64,000 bases of DNA from JAFGJU01 sp964570935 (GCA_964570935.1 CAZMZP010000015.1:9591-73590); one strand, 5' to 3'. Shown: positions 51,261 to 60,319, counted from the stretch's first letter. The notes: generated from the sequence alone by a model not told the origin. A program made the numbers and translations.

Positions 51261-51743
51261 TCACTTGCCGGAGGGCTTTTCTCCCAGCAGTTCCTCCAGC
51301 TGAAAACGATGGCGGACGGGATGCATGACCGCATGTTCCAGCATCGCGTCCACGCAGTACACCACTCCCCAGCGGGAAGGGTATTCCGGCCGGTTGAAGC
51401 GCTCCTCGGTAACGTTTCTGAGCGGGTCCCGCCAGCTGGACAGTACGTGGGCCAAATACTGGTCGCAGCGCGAATCTATCACTCCGACGTCCGGCGCCGG
51501 TTCTGCGCCCGGGTCCGGCAGTCCAAGCTTCTCGCAGCTCCAGACGAGATACCCGCGGGAGGCGCCAAGCACGTGCCTCAGCAACGCGTCGTACGACGCG
51601 TAGTCGGGGTCTTCGGTCTCGGGCAGCCTCGTACCCGAGGCCTTGGCCCTCCGCCAGGTCGCGACGAAACGAAGCATTTCCTCTTCCTGGAGCAGGATCA
51701 TCGCGCGGGCGCCGCGATAATGGAAATATGCACCACGGTCCAT
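51261..51743 (-). CDS. DinB-like metal-binding protein
   Basis: A 160-residue four-helix-bundle protein of the DinB/YfiT type. The metal triad is suggested by His42 (LLRHVLGA) and the later HAVMHPVRHR with two more His; family members bind Ni or Zn and act as thiol S-transferases or of unknown function. GGAGG precedes ATG 51743; an upstream in-frame ATG at 51764 gives a short odd extension. It is four bases before the permease gene. Confidence 0.78.
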   Translation of the reverse strand: MDRGAYFHYRGARAMILLQEEEMLRFVATWRRAKASGTRLPETEDPDYASYDALLRHVLGASRGYLVWSCEKLGLPDPGAEPAPDVGVIDSRCDQYLAHVLSSWRDPLRNVTEERFNRPEYPSRWGVVYCVDAMLEHAVMHPVRHRFQLEELLGEKPSGK

Positions 51744-51765
51744 CAATGTCCTCCAGCCAGGCAAC

Positions 51766-52509
51766 TCATTCCAACAATAGCAACAGGAGCATCAGGCCCA
51801 CACCCACACTGAGCGCAAGGAACTGCAACAACGATCTGGCGGGGTCGCACTCCTTGCGGAGCTCCGGGACCAGGTCCGACCCCGCGATGTAGATGAAGCC
51901 GCCTGCCGTAATTGGCAGCATGTACGATGAAAAACTCGCCGCCCGTGTCCCGATCAGCATGGCAATGACCGCGCCGATTATCGCGAGGGACGCCGACAGG
52001 AAGTTGAACCAAAGCGCGCGCGACCTGCTGAAACCACCGTGCAAGAGAATCCCGAAATCTCCGATTTCCTGCGGCAGCTCATGCAGCACCACAGCCAGCG
52101 TCGTGGCAACCCCGATCTTGATGTCGACCAGGTAACTTGCCCCGATCAACATCCCATCGATGAGGTTGTGCAGGCCGTCCGCAAACAGGTTCATGACGCC
52201 AACCTGGTGCACTGTCGCTTCGCAGCCCACGACGTGCACATGTCTCCAAAGCAGGAACTTCTCCAGGATGAAAAATACGAATATCCCCACCAGGACGAAG
52301 GCCATCCCGGTCACCTTGCTTGCGAACGTCTCGAATGCCTCTGGAAGCAGATGAATGAAGGCGTCGCCGAAAAGGGCGCCGGTGGCCAGGCCCACCAGAA
52401 CGAACACCATTCGCTTCAGCCTGGCCTCGCTCATGGAGAGCGTGACAACTCCGACGAGCGAGATCAGGCTCACAAGGACGACACTGCCAATCGAATACAA
52501 CCATTCCAC
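51766..52509 (-). CDS. ZIP family metal-ion transporter
   Basis: A 247-residue membrane protein that takes up zinc or other divalent metals. Eight hydrophobic segments; the metal-binding helices carry DGLHNLIDGMLIGASY and HELPQEIGDFGILL, matching the ZIP fourth and fifth helices. The loop between helices three and four has a His-rich start (WRHVHVVG). The start is GTG 52509 with GGAGA about ten bases away. It lies 15 bases downstream of the PD40-FKBP gene. Confidence 0.9.
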   Translation of the reverse strand: MEWLYSIGSVVLVSLISLVGVVTLSMSEARLKRMVFVLVGLATGALFGDAFIHLLPEAFETFASKVTGMAFVLVGIFVFFILEKFLLWRHVHVVGCEATVHQVGVMNLFADGLHNLIDGMLIGASYLVDIKIGVATTLAVVLHELPQEIGDFGILLHGGFSRSRALWFNFLSASLAIIGAVIAMLIGTRAASFSSYMLPITAGGFIYIAGSDLVPELRKECDPARSLLQFLALSVGVGLMLLLLLLE

Positions 52510-52524
52510 GGATGCCGTTCTCCG

Positions 52525-53931
52525 CTACTGTACCTTGGCCAGGATGTCGAGGAGTTCCACTTCGAATACGAGGACTGCGTTGGGCGGGATTACGTTCCCG
52601 GCGCCACGCTCGCCATAGCCCATCTCCGGCGGGATGGTCAGCTTGCGCTTTCCGCCCACCTTCATGCCCGGAACGCCTTTGTCCCAGCCTTGTATGACCA
52701 TGCCCGCCCCGAGGTCGAAGTCAAACGGCCTATTCCTGTCGCGCGACGAATCGAACTTCAGACCGTCCACCAGCCAGCCGGTGTAGTGGACGCGCACTTT
52801 GTCGCCGTTCTTCGCCTCTGCCCCCGTGCCGACTACCAGGTCTTCGATTTTCAATTCAGTGACTCCTTCCGTGATGGTCTGCGTGACAGCCGGTTCCTGC
52901 GTGGGTTTTGGCGCAGGTATGGCTTCGACCTTGGATGCGGCCTCGGATCTTGCCGCGCCCCCGGCCTCAGACCCGGCCTCGGCCTTCTTCTTGCTCGCGG
53001 CCTTGGAAGCCGCCTTCGCCGCCGCCTCGAGCCTGGACCTCTTGAGGACTTTCGCGTCAACCCAGTAGATATCGCTTTTACCACGTTCCCCGGCGGTGAA
53101 GAAGAGGAACTTTCCATCCGGGGAGACCAAAGGCAGCCCCGTTTCGAGACCGACGTCGACTCCGAGGGGTTCGCCCCACGTGCCGTCCTTCTGTCTGAAG
53201 GAAATGAACATGCCGCTCCTCGTCACGTCCGACTGCCTCCTGGAATTGAAGAGCAGATAGCTCTCGTCGGGAGCGATGAACGGGTACATGTCCCGCGCGC
53301 CGACGTTTACGGGGGGTCCGAGCAGCTCCAGTTTCTGGTACGTTCCGTCGACCAGTCTCGCGACGCCTATGTATTCCGCGCCGGGTCCTTCAGAAATGTC
53401 GGTAGTGTACACGGTGCCGTCAAGAGTAGTGGAAACGTACATTGTGTTTGCCGGGTTGAAAGGAGAACCTGGGTTCTGAGGAGCACCCCACGTGTTCCCC
53501 TGGCGCTCCACGTACCAGATGTTCATCGGCATGCCCTTCTGGTCAGGAACCGGTTTGCCCCACATGAAATACAGGCGCTTCCCGTCCACCGTGACGCGCG
53601 GCTCGAACGACAGCGTGTTCTCGACAAAAGGCACAACTTCGGGTCTGGTCCAGCGTCCGTCCTCCAACCTTGTCGCCATTATCAAAGTAGATTTATGTGT
53701 GGTATCCATTCTCGTGAAGTAGAACTCCTTCCCGTCGGGCGTGAAGGAGCACGAGAATTCATGCTCTCCGGTGGACACTATTCCCGGGGCGAACACCTCC
53801 GCCGTCGTACCCGGCGGTTTCTGGCCAAGGTAGGCACCCGTGAGCCTTGGGAACTCGGGAGACTTCTCCTGCTGGGCGGCGCCGATACTGAGGGCGAGAA
53901 CCAACACTGACAGACCTGCCAGAACTCTCAT
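52525..53931 (-). CDS. Exported PD40 beta-propeller fused to an FKBP-type peptidyl-prolyl isomerase
   Basis: A 468-residue exported protein. Signal peptide (1-19), then a PD40/WD40-like propeller (about 30-290) with repeats such as FTPDGKEFYFTRMD, VTVDGKRLYFMWG, IAPDESYLLFNS and VSPDGKFLFFTAGE. A linker of Ala, Lys, Glu and Pro (about 295-350) leads to an FKBP domain (about 357-468) with VRVHYTGWLVDG, FDLGAGMVIQGWDKGVPGMK and FEVELLDI, the normal active-site set. The isomerase catalyses proline cis-trans change; the propeller may guide it to a substrate. This pairing is unusual. GGAGG precedes ATG 53931. It lies 10 bases downstream of the serine hydrolase gene. Confidence 0.9.
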   Translation of the reverse strand: MRVLAGLSVLVLALSIGAAQQEKSPEFPRLTGAYLGQKPPGTTAEVFAPGIVSTGEHEFSCSFTPDGKEFYFTRMDTTHKSTLIMATRLEDGRWTRPEVVPFVENTLSFEPRVTVDGKRLYFMWGKPVPDQKGMPMNIWYVERQGNTWGAPQNPGSPFNPANTMYVSTTLDGTVYTTDISEGPGAEYIGVARLVDGTYQKLELLGPPVNVGARDMYPFIAPDESYLLFNSRRQSDVTRSGMFISFRQKDGTWGEPLGVDVGLETGLPLVSPDGKFLFFTAGERGKSDIYWVDAKVLKRSRLEAAAKAASKAASKKKAEAGSEAGGAARSEAASKVEAIPAPKPTQEPAVTQTITEGVTELKIEDLVVGTGAEAKNGDKVRVHYTGWLVDGLKFDSSRDRNRPFDFDLGAGMVIQGWDKGVPGMKVGGKRKLTIPPEMGYGERGAGNVIPPNAVLVFEVELLDILAKVQ

Positions 53932-53941
53932 CTGAATCCTC

Positions 53942-55168
53942 CTACTGGTTTACGGGGTTCGCGGCGACGTATTCCCTGTTGAAAGCAGAAATGACCTCCA
54001 TCGCCAGAACCTCACCCATGGCTCCGTTGGTCATGACCACAACCCCTTTTCCGATTTCAGGATATCCGAGCAGCCAGCAATTCGTGCCGGGAAAATTGCT
54101 TCCGGGAAGCGTGAACAAGAAGCGGTCACCCTCACCGTACAGCAAAGGGCCGAGCCCCTGGCTCAAAGGCACGCCGAACATGGCCGGGTCGAGGTCGACC
54201 ACCCTGCTGAACATCAGACGCGCCGCCTCCTTGGACAGCAGGCGATTCGACGAGCCCGCATATGCCCTCATCAGCTCGGCGGCGAAGGCCGCCAGGTCGG
54301 AAGGAGCCGTCATGAGGCCGCCCTGCGCCAACGCCGTGGGAGGCATCGCTGGCTGACGGAGGATCCCTTCGGCGTCGTGGGGCATCGCCTCCCCGGCGCG
54401 GAGCTTCGGTTCCAGCGGGTACACGAACGTGCTGTTCTTCATTCGCAGCGGTTCGAACACGATCTCTTGCGCGAGAAGTGCGTAGGGCTTCCCCAAAACG
54501 TCCTCGAGTACTTGCTGGATGACAACGTACCCGATGTTGGAGTACTCCCATTTCGTGCCCGGGACCCGTTCCACCACGGCGGGCTTGTTCATCGCCGGCG
54601 GTTCCCCGTTCAGCACCTGGACAAGTGTGGGGTCACCCGCGTTATCCTGCTGCGGAAAATTGGTGGCCGGCAGGCCGGCCTGATGAGTCAACAGCAGGCG
54701 CAGGGTGACCTTCTGCTGGCCGGTGAATTCGTTCTCGGGGAGGCGCCACGATTTCAAGTAGTGGTTTACGTCCTCATCCAGACTGAGGGTTCCGCTGTCC
54801 ACGCAGTGAAGCACTATTGCGGCGGCCGCCAGCTTGGATGTTGACGCCGCCTGGAAGTAAGTGCTCGAAGTAACCGGAGTATCAGTACCGGTCCTCAGGA
54901 CGCCGTACGCTCTGGCCCATTCGGGTGCAAAATCGTCGACCACGGCAATGCTGACGCCAGGCACCTTGTAGTGTTCCATCCGTTCGGACACAGTCATGAG
55001 GGTTTCGCCCTTCGTTGCGTCCGCCCTGAACATGTCCGCCGGTGTCGTGAATTCCACGAGTCCGTTCTTGACTGCGCGTATCCTCTGTTCGACGCGCACG
55101 GCCGTCCCGCGCGACGCGCAGGAGCAGAAGACCAGCACGAAGACCGTCAGTGCGATGAGATTCCGCAA
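53942..55168 (-). CDS. Class C beta-lactamase-like serine hydrolase
   Basis: A 408-residue penicillin-binding-fold hydrolase (beta-lactamase/esterase/D-peptidase family). The nucleophile set is STSK (Ser109, Lys112) and the second motif is Tyr209-Ser-Asn. The usual third motif (Lys/His-Thr-Gly) is not clear; an LPGSNFPG segment occupies the place. The N-terminus is a signal with a possible lipobox (Cys17 in VFCSC). The start is TTG 55168, five bases after AAGGAGG. Activity could be peptide, ester or lactam hydrolysis. Confidence 0.85.
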   Translation of the reverse strand: MRNLIALTVFVLVFCSCASRGTAVRVEQRIRAVKNGLVEFTTPADMFRADATKGETLMTVSERMEHYKVPGVSIAVVDDFAPEWARAYGVLRTGTDTPVTSSTYFQAASTSKLAAAAIVLHCVDSGTLSLDEDVNHYLKSWRLPENEFTGQQKVTLRLLLTHQAGLPATNFPQQDNAGDPTLVQVLNGEPPAMNKPAVVERVPGTKWEYSNIGYVVIQQVLEDVLGKPYALLAQEIVFEPLRMKNSTFVYPLEPKLRAGEAMPHDAEGILRQPAMPPTALAQGGLMTAPSDLAAFAAELMRAYAGSSNRLLSKEAARLMFSRVVDLDPAMFGVPLSQGLGPLLYGEGDRFLFTLPGSNFPGTNCWLLGYPEIGKGVVVMTNGAMGEVLAMEVISAFNREYVAANPVNQ

Positions 55169-55227
55169 GTATTCCTCCTTACCAGGCCTACACGCCCCTC
55201 CGGCATCTCCCAGGGTTTTAAGAAAGA

Positions 55228-55689
55228 CTAAAGAGCCTTGACGAGCACCACCGCTGGATTGGTGATCCCCCAGAAAGCGGTGCTCTCGAACAACGGGCTA
55301 AAGCCCACGGACTGATAGAAAACCCGCGTGCGCGCGTAATAAGCGTCTGGATGCGAAGGCCCGAGCGTTTTCACGTGGAGCCAGCGAGCGCCCCGAGCCC
55401 GCGCCTCGGACTCCAGGCGGTCGAGCAGGGCTCGGCCGACGCCGCGGCGGTGGTGCGCGGGATGAACCGCCATGAAGTGCACCTCGAACGACTCGGAGAG
55501 GTGCTGCTCCAGGGTAGCGGCGCCAACTAGCTGCTCGTCCACGCAGGCTACCCACGACGGAAACAACGCCAGGTCGCGGAGATACGCCGCGTTCGATTCA
55601 GGAATGCCGAACCATTCCGGCAGCGCCGCGATGAGGGCCCGGCATGCCTCAGCAAATCCAAAGTCATAGGGGACTACTCGAGTTACCAT
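55228..55689 (-). CDS. GNAT acetyltransferase
   Basis: A 153-residue acetyltransferase. The core reads VHFMAVHPAHHRRGVGRALL (acetyl-CoA loop Arg-Arg-Gly-Val-Gly), then LHVKTLGPSHPDAYYARTRV and a VFYQSVGFSPL end. Similar proteins are typically aminoalkyl or amine acetyltransferases; the target is unknown. ATG 55689 gives the natural N-terminus (MVTRVVPYDFGFAEACR); the ribosome site is weak. It is 53 bases downstream of the membrane peptidase-like gene. Confidence 0.85.
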   Translation of the reverse strand: MVTRVVPYDFGFAEACRALIAALPEWFGIPESNAAYLRDLALFPSWVACVDEQLVGAATLEQHLSESFEVHFMAVHPAHHRRGVGRALLDRLESEARARGARWLHVKTLGPSHPDAYYARTRVFYQSVGFSPLFESTAFWGITNPAVVLVKAL

Positions 55690-55742
55690 CCCGAAAACTG
55701 TACACCATAACACGGCCGGGGACACTCACGTTTTCGCGTGGC

Positions 55743-56192
55743 TCAACGTTTGGTGTGAGGCAACGGAGAAGCGTGAGCTGCCGAATAGGCCTGGCGTTCG
55801 AAGCGGTTCGAGAAGTGAGGGCTGCGACCGAGGGCGAGCTGCAGCAGGCTTGCGGCGCAATACAACGGTCCAAACAGTATGCCCCAGCGTTCGTACTGAC
55901 GCACGTGAACGCGTTCGTGCGCGCTGACGGACGCCAGCACGGCGTGGCTCTCGCTCAGTATGACGTGTCCCAGGGTAACGGCGCTGAACCTGAACGCTCG
56001 CGGGAAACGGGACAGCCACGACCCAAACCGTCCGCCGGCGACCTCCAGCGTGCCGGCGTTGACGCGGGCGGTCGCTCCGAACAGGAAGGCGGGCAACGAG
56101 AGCAGCAGCCCCAGCAACGAATAGGGTGAGGCCCACACGTAACGGAGCACTCGCAATGCGCGACTCACAACCTGCATGATAGGGTCGGTCAT
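55743..56192 (-). CDS. Membrane protein with a zinc-peptidase-like HExxH motif
   Basis: A 149-residue protein with two hydrophobic segments (about residues 25-42 and 105-120) and the motif Ala-His-Glu-Arg-Val-His-Val-Arg-Gln-Tyr near residue 92, a HExxH zinc site followed by the Gln-Tyr typical of small unannotated membrane proteins with a possible peptidase role. No third zinc ligand is assigned. Function unknown. The ribosome site before ATG 56192 is weak; a later ATG is possible. It is 12 bases downstream of the HerA-like gene. Confidence 0.65.
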   Translation of the reverse strand: MTDPIMQVVSRALRVLRYVWASPYSLLGLLLSLPAFLFGATARVNAGTLEVAGGRFGSWLSRFPRAFRFSAVTLGHVILSESHAVLASVSAHERVHVRQYERWGILFGPLYCAASLLQLALGRSPHFSNRFERQAYSAAHASPLPHTKR

Positions 56193-56204
56193 CGACGTCG
56201 AGAC

Positions 56205-57737
56205 TCAGCGGCGCCGTGATCCGCCAAGGATGCCGCCCAGCACTCCGCGGAGGATCTGGCGGCCGACCTGGCTTCCCACGGTGCGCGCTGCCTGTTTGGC
56301 CAGGGTCTCCACCATGCCCTGGCGGCGTTTGGTGCCCCACACCATGTCGCCCAGACGTCCGCCGCCATCGGCACGCCCGCCATCATCCGTCCTGCCTGAA
56401 CGGGGCTGAGCGTCTCGCGGGACGGTCCTGGTCGGGGCGGGCGGCGCTGCCGGTGCTTCCGACGCAGCGTTCCTGCGAGTGAGGATCTCGTAAGCCGACT
56501 CACGGTTCACGGCGGTGTCGTACTTGGCTCCGACCGGGCTGCGCGACCTCACTCCTGCGCGCTCCTCGGGCGTGATAGCTCCCATGCGACAGCGCGGCGG
56601 GCAGATCATGGTGCGGTCCACGGGCATCGGTACGCCCTTTTCCTGAAGCGTGGACACCAGCGCCTCGCCGACGCCCAGCTGAGAAATGACCTCGGCCACG
56701 TTTATCCTGGGGTTCACCGCAAAAGTCTCGGCCGCGGTGCTGACCGCCTTCTGGTCGCGCGGCGTGTACGCGCGCAGAGCGTGCTGGATGCGATTCCCGA
56801 GCTGGCCGAGGATTTCGTTGGGCACGTCATCCGGGAACTGCGAACAGAAATACACGCCCACGCCCTTGGACCGGATGATACGGACGACCTGTTCTACTCG
56901 CTGCCGCAGCGCGGGCGCGGCGTCGTCAAACAACAGGTGGGCCTCGTCGAACACGAACACCATTTTGGGCTTTTCGAGGTCGCCCACCTCGGGCAGGTTC
57001 TCGAACAGCTCCGACAACAGCCACAGCAGGAAGCTTGAGTAGAGCCTCGGCCTCAGGATGAGCTGGTCGGCGGAAAGGATGCTTATAACACCGCGACCGT
57101 TGGTGTCCGTGCGCATCAAGTCGCTGAGCTCCAGCGCCGGCTCGCCGAACAAAGCGTCCCCGCCTTCCCGTTCGATGGACAAGAGAGCACGCTGAATGGC
57201 CGCCACGGACGACGTGCTGACCAGTCCGTACTGCGTCGAGACGTCCTTGCGATTGTCCGCCACGAACGTGAGCAGCGCGCGGAAGTCGTCCAGGTCCAGA
57301 AGCAGCAGGCCCTGGTCGTCCGCCAGCTTGAAGGCGACCTCGAGCGTCCCGGACTGAACGTCGTTGAGCTCCAGGATCCGGCCCAGAAGGCCGGGTCCGA
57401 TCTCGCTCACAGTCGTGCGAACCGGATGGCCCTGCTTGCCCTGCAGGTCCCAGAACAGAACCGGGCCGGCCTCGTGGGTGAAGCCTTCGATGCCTATCTG
57501 CGCGACGCGCTGCTGGATCTTGTCGTTTGTCGTACCGGCCAGCGCGAGGCCGGCGACGTCACCCTTTACGTCGGCCATGAATACCGGTACGCCCAGGCGC
57601 GAAAAACCCTCGGCCACGACCATCAGAGAGATTGTCTTGCCGGTGCCGGTGGCGCCCGCCACCATGCCGTGACGGTTTCCGTACTTCGCAAGCAGGCGGA
57701 CCTGCTGCTCGCCCTTGCCTATGAGTATGCTGTCCAT
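56205..57737 (-). CDS. HerA-like ATPase (DUF853/YjgR type)
   Basis: A 510-residue ATPase of the HerA/FtsK-like fold: Walker A GATGTGKT near residue 29, Walker B VFVFDEAHLLF near residue 262 and the arginine-finger region RNRIQHALRAYTP near 315. Members are predicted ATP-driven translocases of DNA; DUF853 proteins have no proven role. The last 90 residues are Gly/Arg-rich, low complexity, and may bind DNA or membrane. No NurA nuclease is next to it. GAGGGGGGCGC precedes ATG 57737. Confidence 0.9.
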   Translation of the reverse strand: MDSILIGKGEQQVRLLAKYGNRHGMVAGATGTGKTISLMVVAEGFSRLGVPVFMADVKGDVAGLALAGTTNDKIQQRVAQIGIEGFTHEAGPVLFWDLQGKQGHPVRTTVSEIGPGLLGRILELNDVQSGTLEVAFKLADDQGLLLLDLDDFRALLTFVADNRKDVSTQYGLVSTSSVAAIQRALLSIEREGGDALFGEPALELSDLMRTDTNGRGVISILSADQLILRPRLYSSFLLWLLSELFENLPEVGDLEKPKMVFVFDEAHLLFDDAAPALRQRVEQVVRIIRSKGVGVYFCSQFPDDVPNEILGQLGNRIQHALRAYTPRDQKAVSTAAETFAVNPRINVAEVISQLGVGEALVSTLQEKGVPMPVDRTMICPPRCRMGAITPEERAGVRSRSPVGAKYDTAVNRESAYEILTRRNAASEAPAAPPAPTRTVPRDAQPRSGRTDDGGRADGGGRLGDMVWGTKRRQGMVETLAKQAARTVGSQVGRQILRGVLGGILGGSRRR

Positions 57738-57782
57738 GCGCCCCCCTCTTTCGGTCGCAAGCAGTTCTCACCCGAAACCGAG

Positions 57783-58493
57783 TCAGGCAATTCTACCGCT
57801 TCCAGGCTGCGCCAGCAATCGCCCGACGTGCACCGTGTGCGCGCGTTCGTGCCACAACATCCGACGGACCATCTTGCGGCCCGACCAGAGCTCGCCGCCG
57901 TCTCCTCTCAGCACGCGACCGTCTCCCATCAGTTCGGGCAGCCTGGTCCTGGCGCCGGACCTCACTGTTTCCAGCATTGAAAGCGGGTCCTCGCCCAACT
58001 GGCCACGGCCGGCGGCCAGGCCCATCTGGTAGAGGTACCAGTTCTCCGCTCCCGCGACGTGTCTGAGAACGCCGGCCGCCGAACCTCCTATTTCGCGTGG
58101 AAGCGGAGCGTTCAGACGCTCTTCAGTTGTTCCGCGTAAGGCGGCCAGCAAGTCTTCGCGAGTCCACACGAGAAGACGGAGCGCGACCTCCACGTCCCAG
58201 TAGGACAGGGGACGCCGGTCGTCCTCGAAGAAGGCGTTGACGATGAAGTCGGGCCGCTCGCGACTGGGAAACGAACGGAAAGTCTCGGCAACCTGCGTCT
58301 CGAGTCCTCCGCCGGGGCCCGGCATCGAGCCGCCGTGGGACTTCAGCCAGGAACAGTAGGCGGCCAGGCAATCAGGCGCTCCCAAGATTGCCTCTGCCTC
58401 CGTCCGTGCGGGGCTGAAACAACCCGGGAGGTCGATCACCCACGCGACCCAGCGATACGGTTCGATGTCCTCCACCGCCAGTCGAAAGTGCAT
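57783..58493 (-). CDS. HicB-like domain fused to a DinB-like domain
   Basis: A 236-residue protein. The first 60 residues (AVEDIEPYRWVAWVIDLPGC and SPARTEAEAI) match the degraded RNase-H-like fold of HicB antitoxins. Residues about 95-225 form a DinB-like helical bundle with LRHVAGAENWYLYQM and the late WHERAHTVHVGRLL that supplies His ligands. No HicA toxin is nearby, so it is not a simple toxin-antitoxin gene; the two domains may form a ligand-gated metal protein. It lies 15 bases downstream of the DUF3795 gene. Confidence 0.72.
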   Translation of the reverse strand: MHFRLAVEDIEPYRWVAWVIDLPGCFSPARTEAEAILGAPDCLAAYCSWLKSHGGSMPGPGGGLETQVAETFRSFPSRERPDFIVNAFFEDDRRPLSYWDVEVALRLLVWTREDLLAALRGTTEERLNAPLPREIGGSAAGVLRHVAGAENWYLYQMGLAAGRGQLGEDPLSMLETVRSGARTRLPELMGDGRVLRGDGGELWSGRKMVRRMLWHERAHTVHVGRLLAQPGSGRIA

Positions 58494-58508
58494 GGCTCAG
58501 CTTACTCC

Positions 58509-58931
58509 TCAGACGTCTCGGTCCTTCTTGCCGGTGGCCCTCAGCGCGTCCAGCCGCTGCCTGTTTTCGTAGGGCAGGATGAAAGAAGCGCGATCTTCTT
58601 CCGGGATTTCCGCGCCGAGCCTGTTTCTCACGTCTTCGTACACGACCAGACGCTCTTTCAGCTTGTCGCACACGTACTGCCCACATTCCGAGCAGTTGGC
58701 CAGTCTCTTCTGGATCACGCACGGCCTCACCTGGCAGGACTTGTCGATCAGTTTCTGATTCTCCGCCATGCAGCCGTCGCAGCAGATTTCCGACGCCGGA
58801 AGGCGAAACCCGAAGTACTTGTGCCATCCATCGCTCAGTTTCTGCTGGTTGGACGGGTTTCCAGCGACGTTTGGTTTGTAGGCCAGGCAGAGGTCGCAGC
58901 GATATCCGCATCTGGACAGAATCGGTTTCAC
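58509..58931 (-). CDS. DUF3795 cysteine-rich protein
   Basis: A 140-residue protein with four Cys clusters: CGYRCDLCLAYKPN, ICCDGCMAEN, CQVRPCVIQK and CSECGQYVC, as in DUF3795. It probably binds zinc or Fe-S; function unknown. The start GTG 58931 opens the family N-terminus (MKPILSRCGYRCDLC). It is 26 bases downstream of a small membrane protein gene. Confidence 0.9.
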   Translation of the reverse strand: MKPILSRCGYRCDLCLAYKPNVAGNPSNQQKLSDGWHKYFGFRLPASEICCDGCMAENQKLIDKSCQVRPCVIQKRLANCSECGQYVCDKLKERLVVYEDVRNRLGAEIPEEDRASFILPYENRQRLDALRATGKKDRDV

Positions 58932-58957
58932 GTCATCGTCCCCGTCGGTGTGGCGTC

Positions 58958-59230
58958 CTACCGCGCTCTAAGTATCAGCCCAACGACGGCCATCAGCAGC
59001 GCCATGTTCATCGCCCCCACAAATGAGTAGTACCAGCGCCCAACCCTGCCAGTCTCGCTCAGGGTGATGTCCCTGTACTGCCCCACGTACCTCATGATGA
59101 GAACTTTCAGCAAAAGCCAGTTGACCTTGACTCCGCGCTTCTGCAGGGCGTTGGTTATCACGATAGACGACACCACACCCCACAGGGCGCACAGAATCCC
59201 GATGGTGAACAGAACAATGCTTGCGGTCAT
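58958..59230 (-). CDS. Small membrane protein
   Basis: A 90-residue protein with two hydrophobic segments (about residues 3-26 and 67-87) and a basic loop between them (QKRGVKVNWLLLK). No family recognised. ATG 59230 lies five bases after GGGGG; an ATG four codons earlier is possible. It is 16 bases downstream of another membrane protein gene, so the two may be partners. Confidence 0.6.
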   Translation of the reverse strand: MTASIVLFTIGILCALWGVVSSIVITNALQKRGVKVNWLLLKVLIMRYVGQYRDITLSETGRVGRWYYSFVGAMNMALLMAVVGLILRAR

Positions 59231-59246
59231 CGTATCCCCCACATCG

Positions 59247-59702
59247 TCAATGACAATCGACGACTTCGACTGCCGGGCCGGAAGGCGCGGCGTCGCGTCC
59301 GAACATGTAGCGGAACGGAATGGCGATTAGATTACCTATGATGAACGTGACGAAGATCACTACTTGCACCGCCGCCGAGGCCGGGAATTGCCCGCGCAGC
59401 GCGAGCGGCAGGACAACTGCGCAGAGCCAGACCAGTTTGTACAGAAGCTCAACAACGAGAATGGGGCAGTACTTCAGAGGGGTTTTCAACCCCAGAATGG
59501 CAACGAGACCGAAGGCCAGGAGCATGCTCGCGGCCAGGCCGAAAACCGCCGGGTCCTGTTCCGGCATGCCCAGCGCCGACTGCATCTGGGCAGGGGCGAC
59601 TATCTCCGCCAGGCCCATCAAGCCCGCGATAACAATCGTGTAAACGTACATGAATCTGAGCCATCGCCATCTGATTGTGTACCCGCTACTAGTAGTTGTC
59701 AT
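59247..59702 (-). CDS. Four-helix membrane protein
   Basis: A 151-residue protein with four hydrophobic segments (about residues 17-35, 53-70, 82-101 and 109-128), a short basic N-terminus and an acidic C-terminus. I do not recognise the family; the pattern resembles DoxX-like or other small sensor or carrier proteins. GGAGG precedes ATG 59702. It leads the small membrane protein gene. Confidence 0.6.
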   Translation of the reverse strand: MTTTSSGYTIRWRWLRFMYVYTIVIAGLMGLAEIVAPAQMQSALGMPEQDPAVFGLAASMLLAFGLVAILGLKTPLKYCPILVVELLYKLVWLCAVVLPLALRGQFPASAAVQVVIFVTFIIGNLIAIPFRYMFGRDAAPSGPAVEVVDCH

Positions 59703-59779
59703 CTTGCCTCGACCTCCTTGTCAATGTCGAGAAACCAGGCACCTGAGTCATCAGGCACGACCCGTCTGCGCTCCTGCGT

Positions 59780-60319
59780 CTATTCAATCAGCAGGAACGC
59801 GTAGCGGTTCATGGCCTGGGAGTAGTCTGTCAGAACCTCAATCGGGTAACCATACTTCCCGACAGTCGCAAAAACATCCACCGCCATCGCCTCGGGAGTG
59901 GGCCTGGCCGACTTCGGGTTCTTGCATTCGGCCCGGGCGCCGGCACAGTCAGCGCAGAGATAGCAGCTGTCCATGAACAGAAGGAAGGCCTTACCGTGCC
60001 CGGCGAGGAACACGGCGCGCTCGAGGCTCAGAAGCTGCTGGTTCACCCCCTTGGACCAGGCGTGACGGTCCTCCGGCCGGTCCAGCCTTTTCTCGAAACG
60101 GAAGATCACGCCCGTGGCATACTCGTCGAAGAGCTGCCGGCATTCCGGCACCGAGGGAACGTTGGGAGGGCAGGACGCGTTCCTTCCATACTGCGCGCAG
60201 CCGAACAGACATTTCAACCGCACCCACTGGGACACGACGATGTCTTCCGGCTTGACCCATTTGAAATCTGCGCAGCCGTGGTCCGCGAACAGTGTTTCCA
60301 GTCTTGTCTGGTCGTGCAT
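59780..60319 (-). CDS. DUF2284 metal-binding protein
   Basis: A 179-residue protein of DUF2284, a predicted metal-binding family found mostly in anaerobes. The N-terminal Cys set is RLKCLFGCAQYGRNASCPPN (near residue 34), the second set is DSCYLCADCAGARAECKNP (near 116), with a conserved GYPIEVLTDYSQ near the end. Function unknown, perhaps a cobalt- or Fe-S-linked transferase. It lies 34 bases downstream of an alpha/beta-hydrolase gene. Confidence 0.9.
   Translation of the reverse strand: MHDQTRLETLFADHGCADFKWVKPEDIVVSQWVRLKCLFGCAQYGRNASCPPNVPSVPECRQLFDEYATGVIFRFEKRLDRPEDRHAWSKGVNQQLLSLERAVFLAGHGKAFLLFMDSCYLCADCAGARAECKNPKSARPTPEAMAVDVFATVGKYGYPIEVLTDYSQAMNRYAFLLIE

Noticed and set aside
52039..53910. 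623-codon plus-strand frame opposite the PD40-FKBP gene
   Set aside because: Shadow frame; no signal or domain, and the minus strand encodes a signal peptide, propeller and FKBP.
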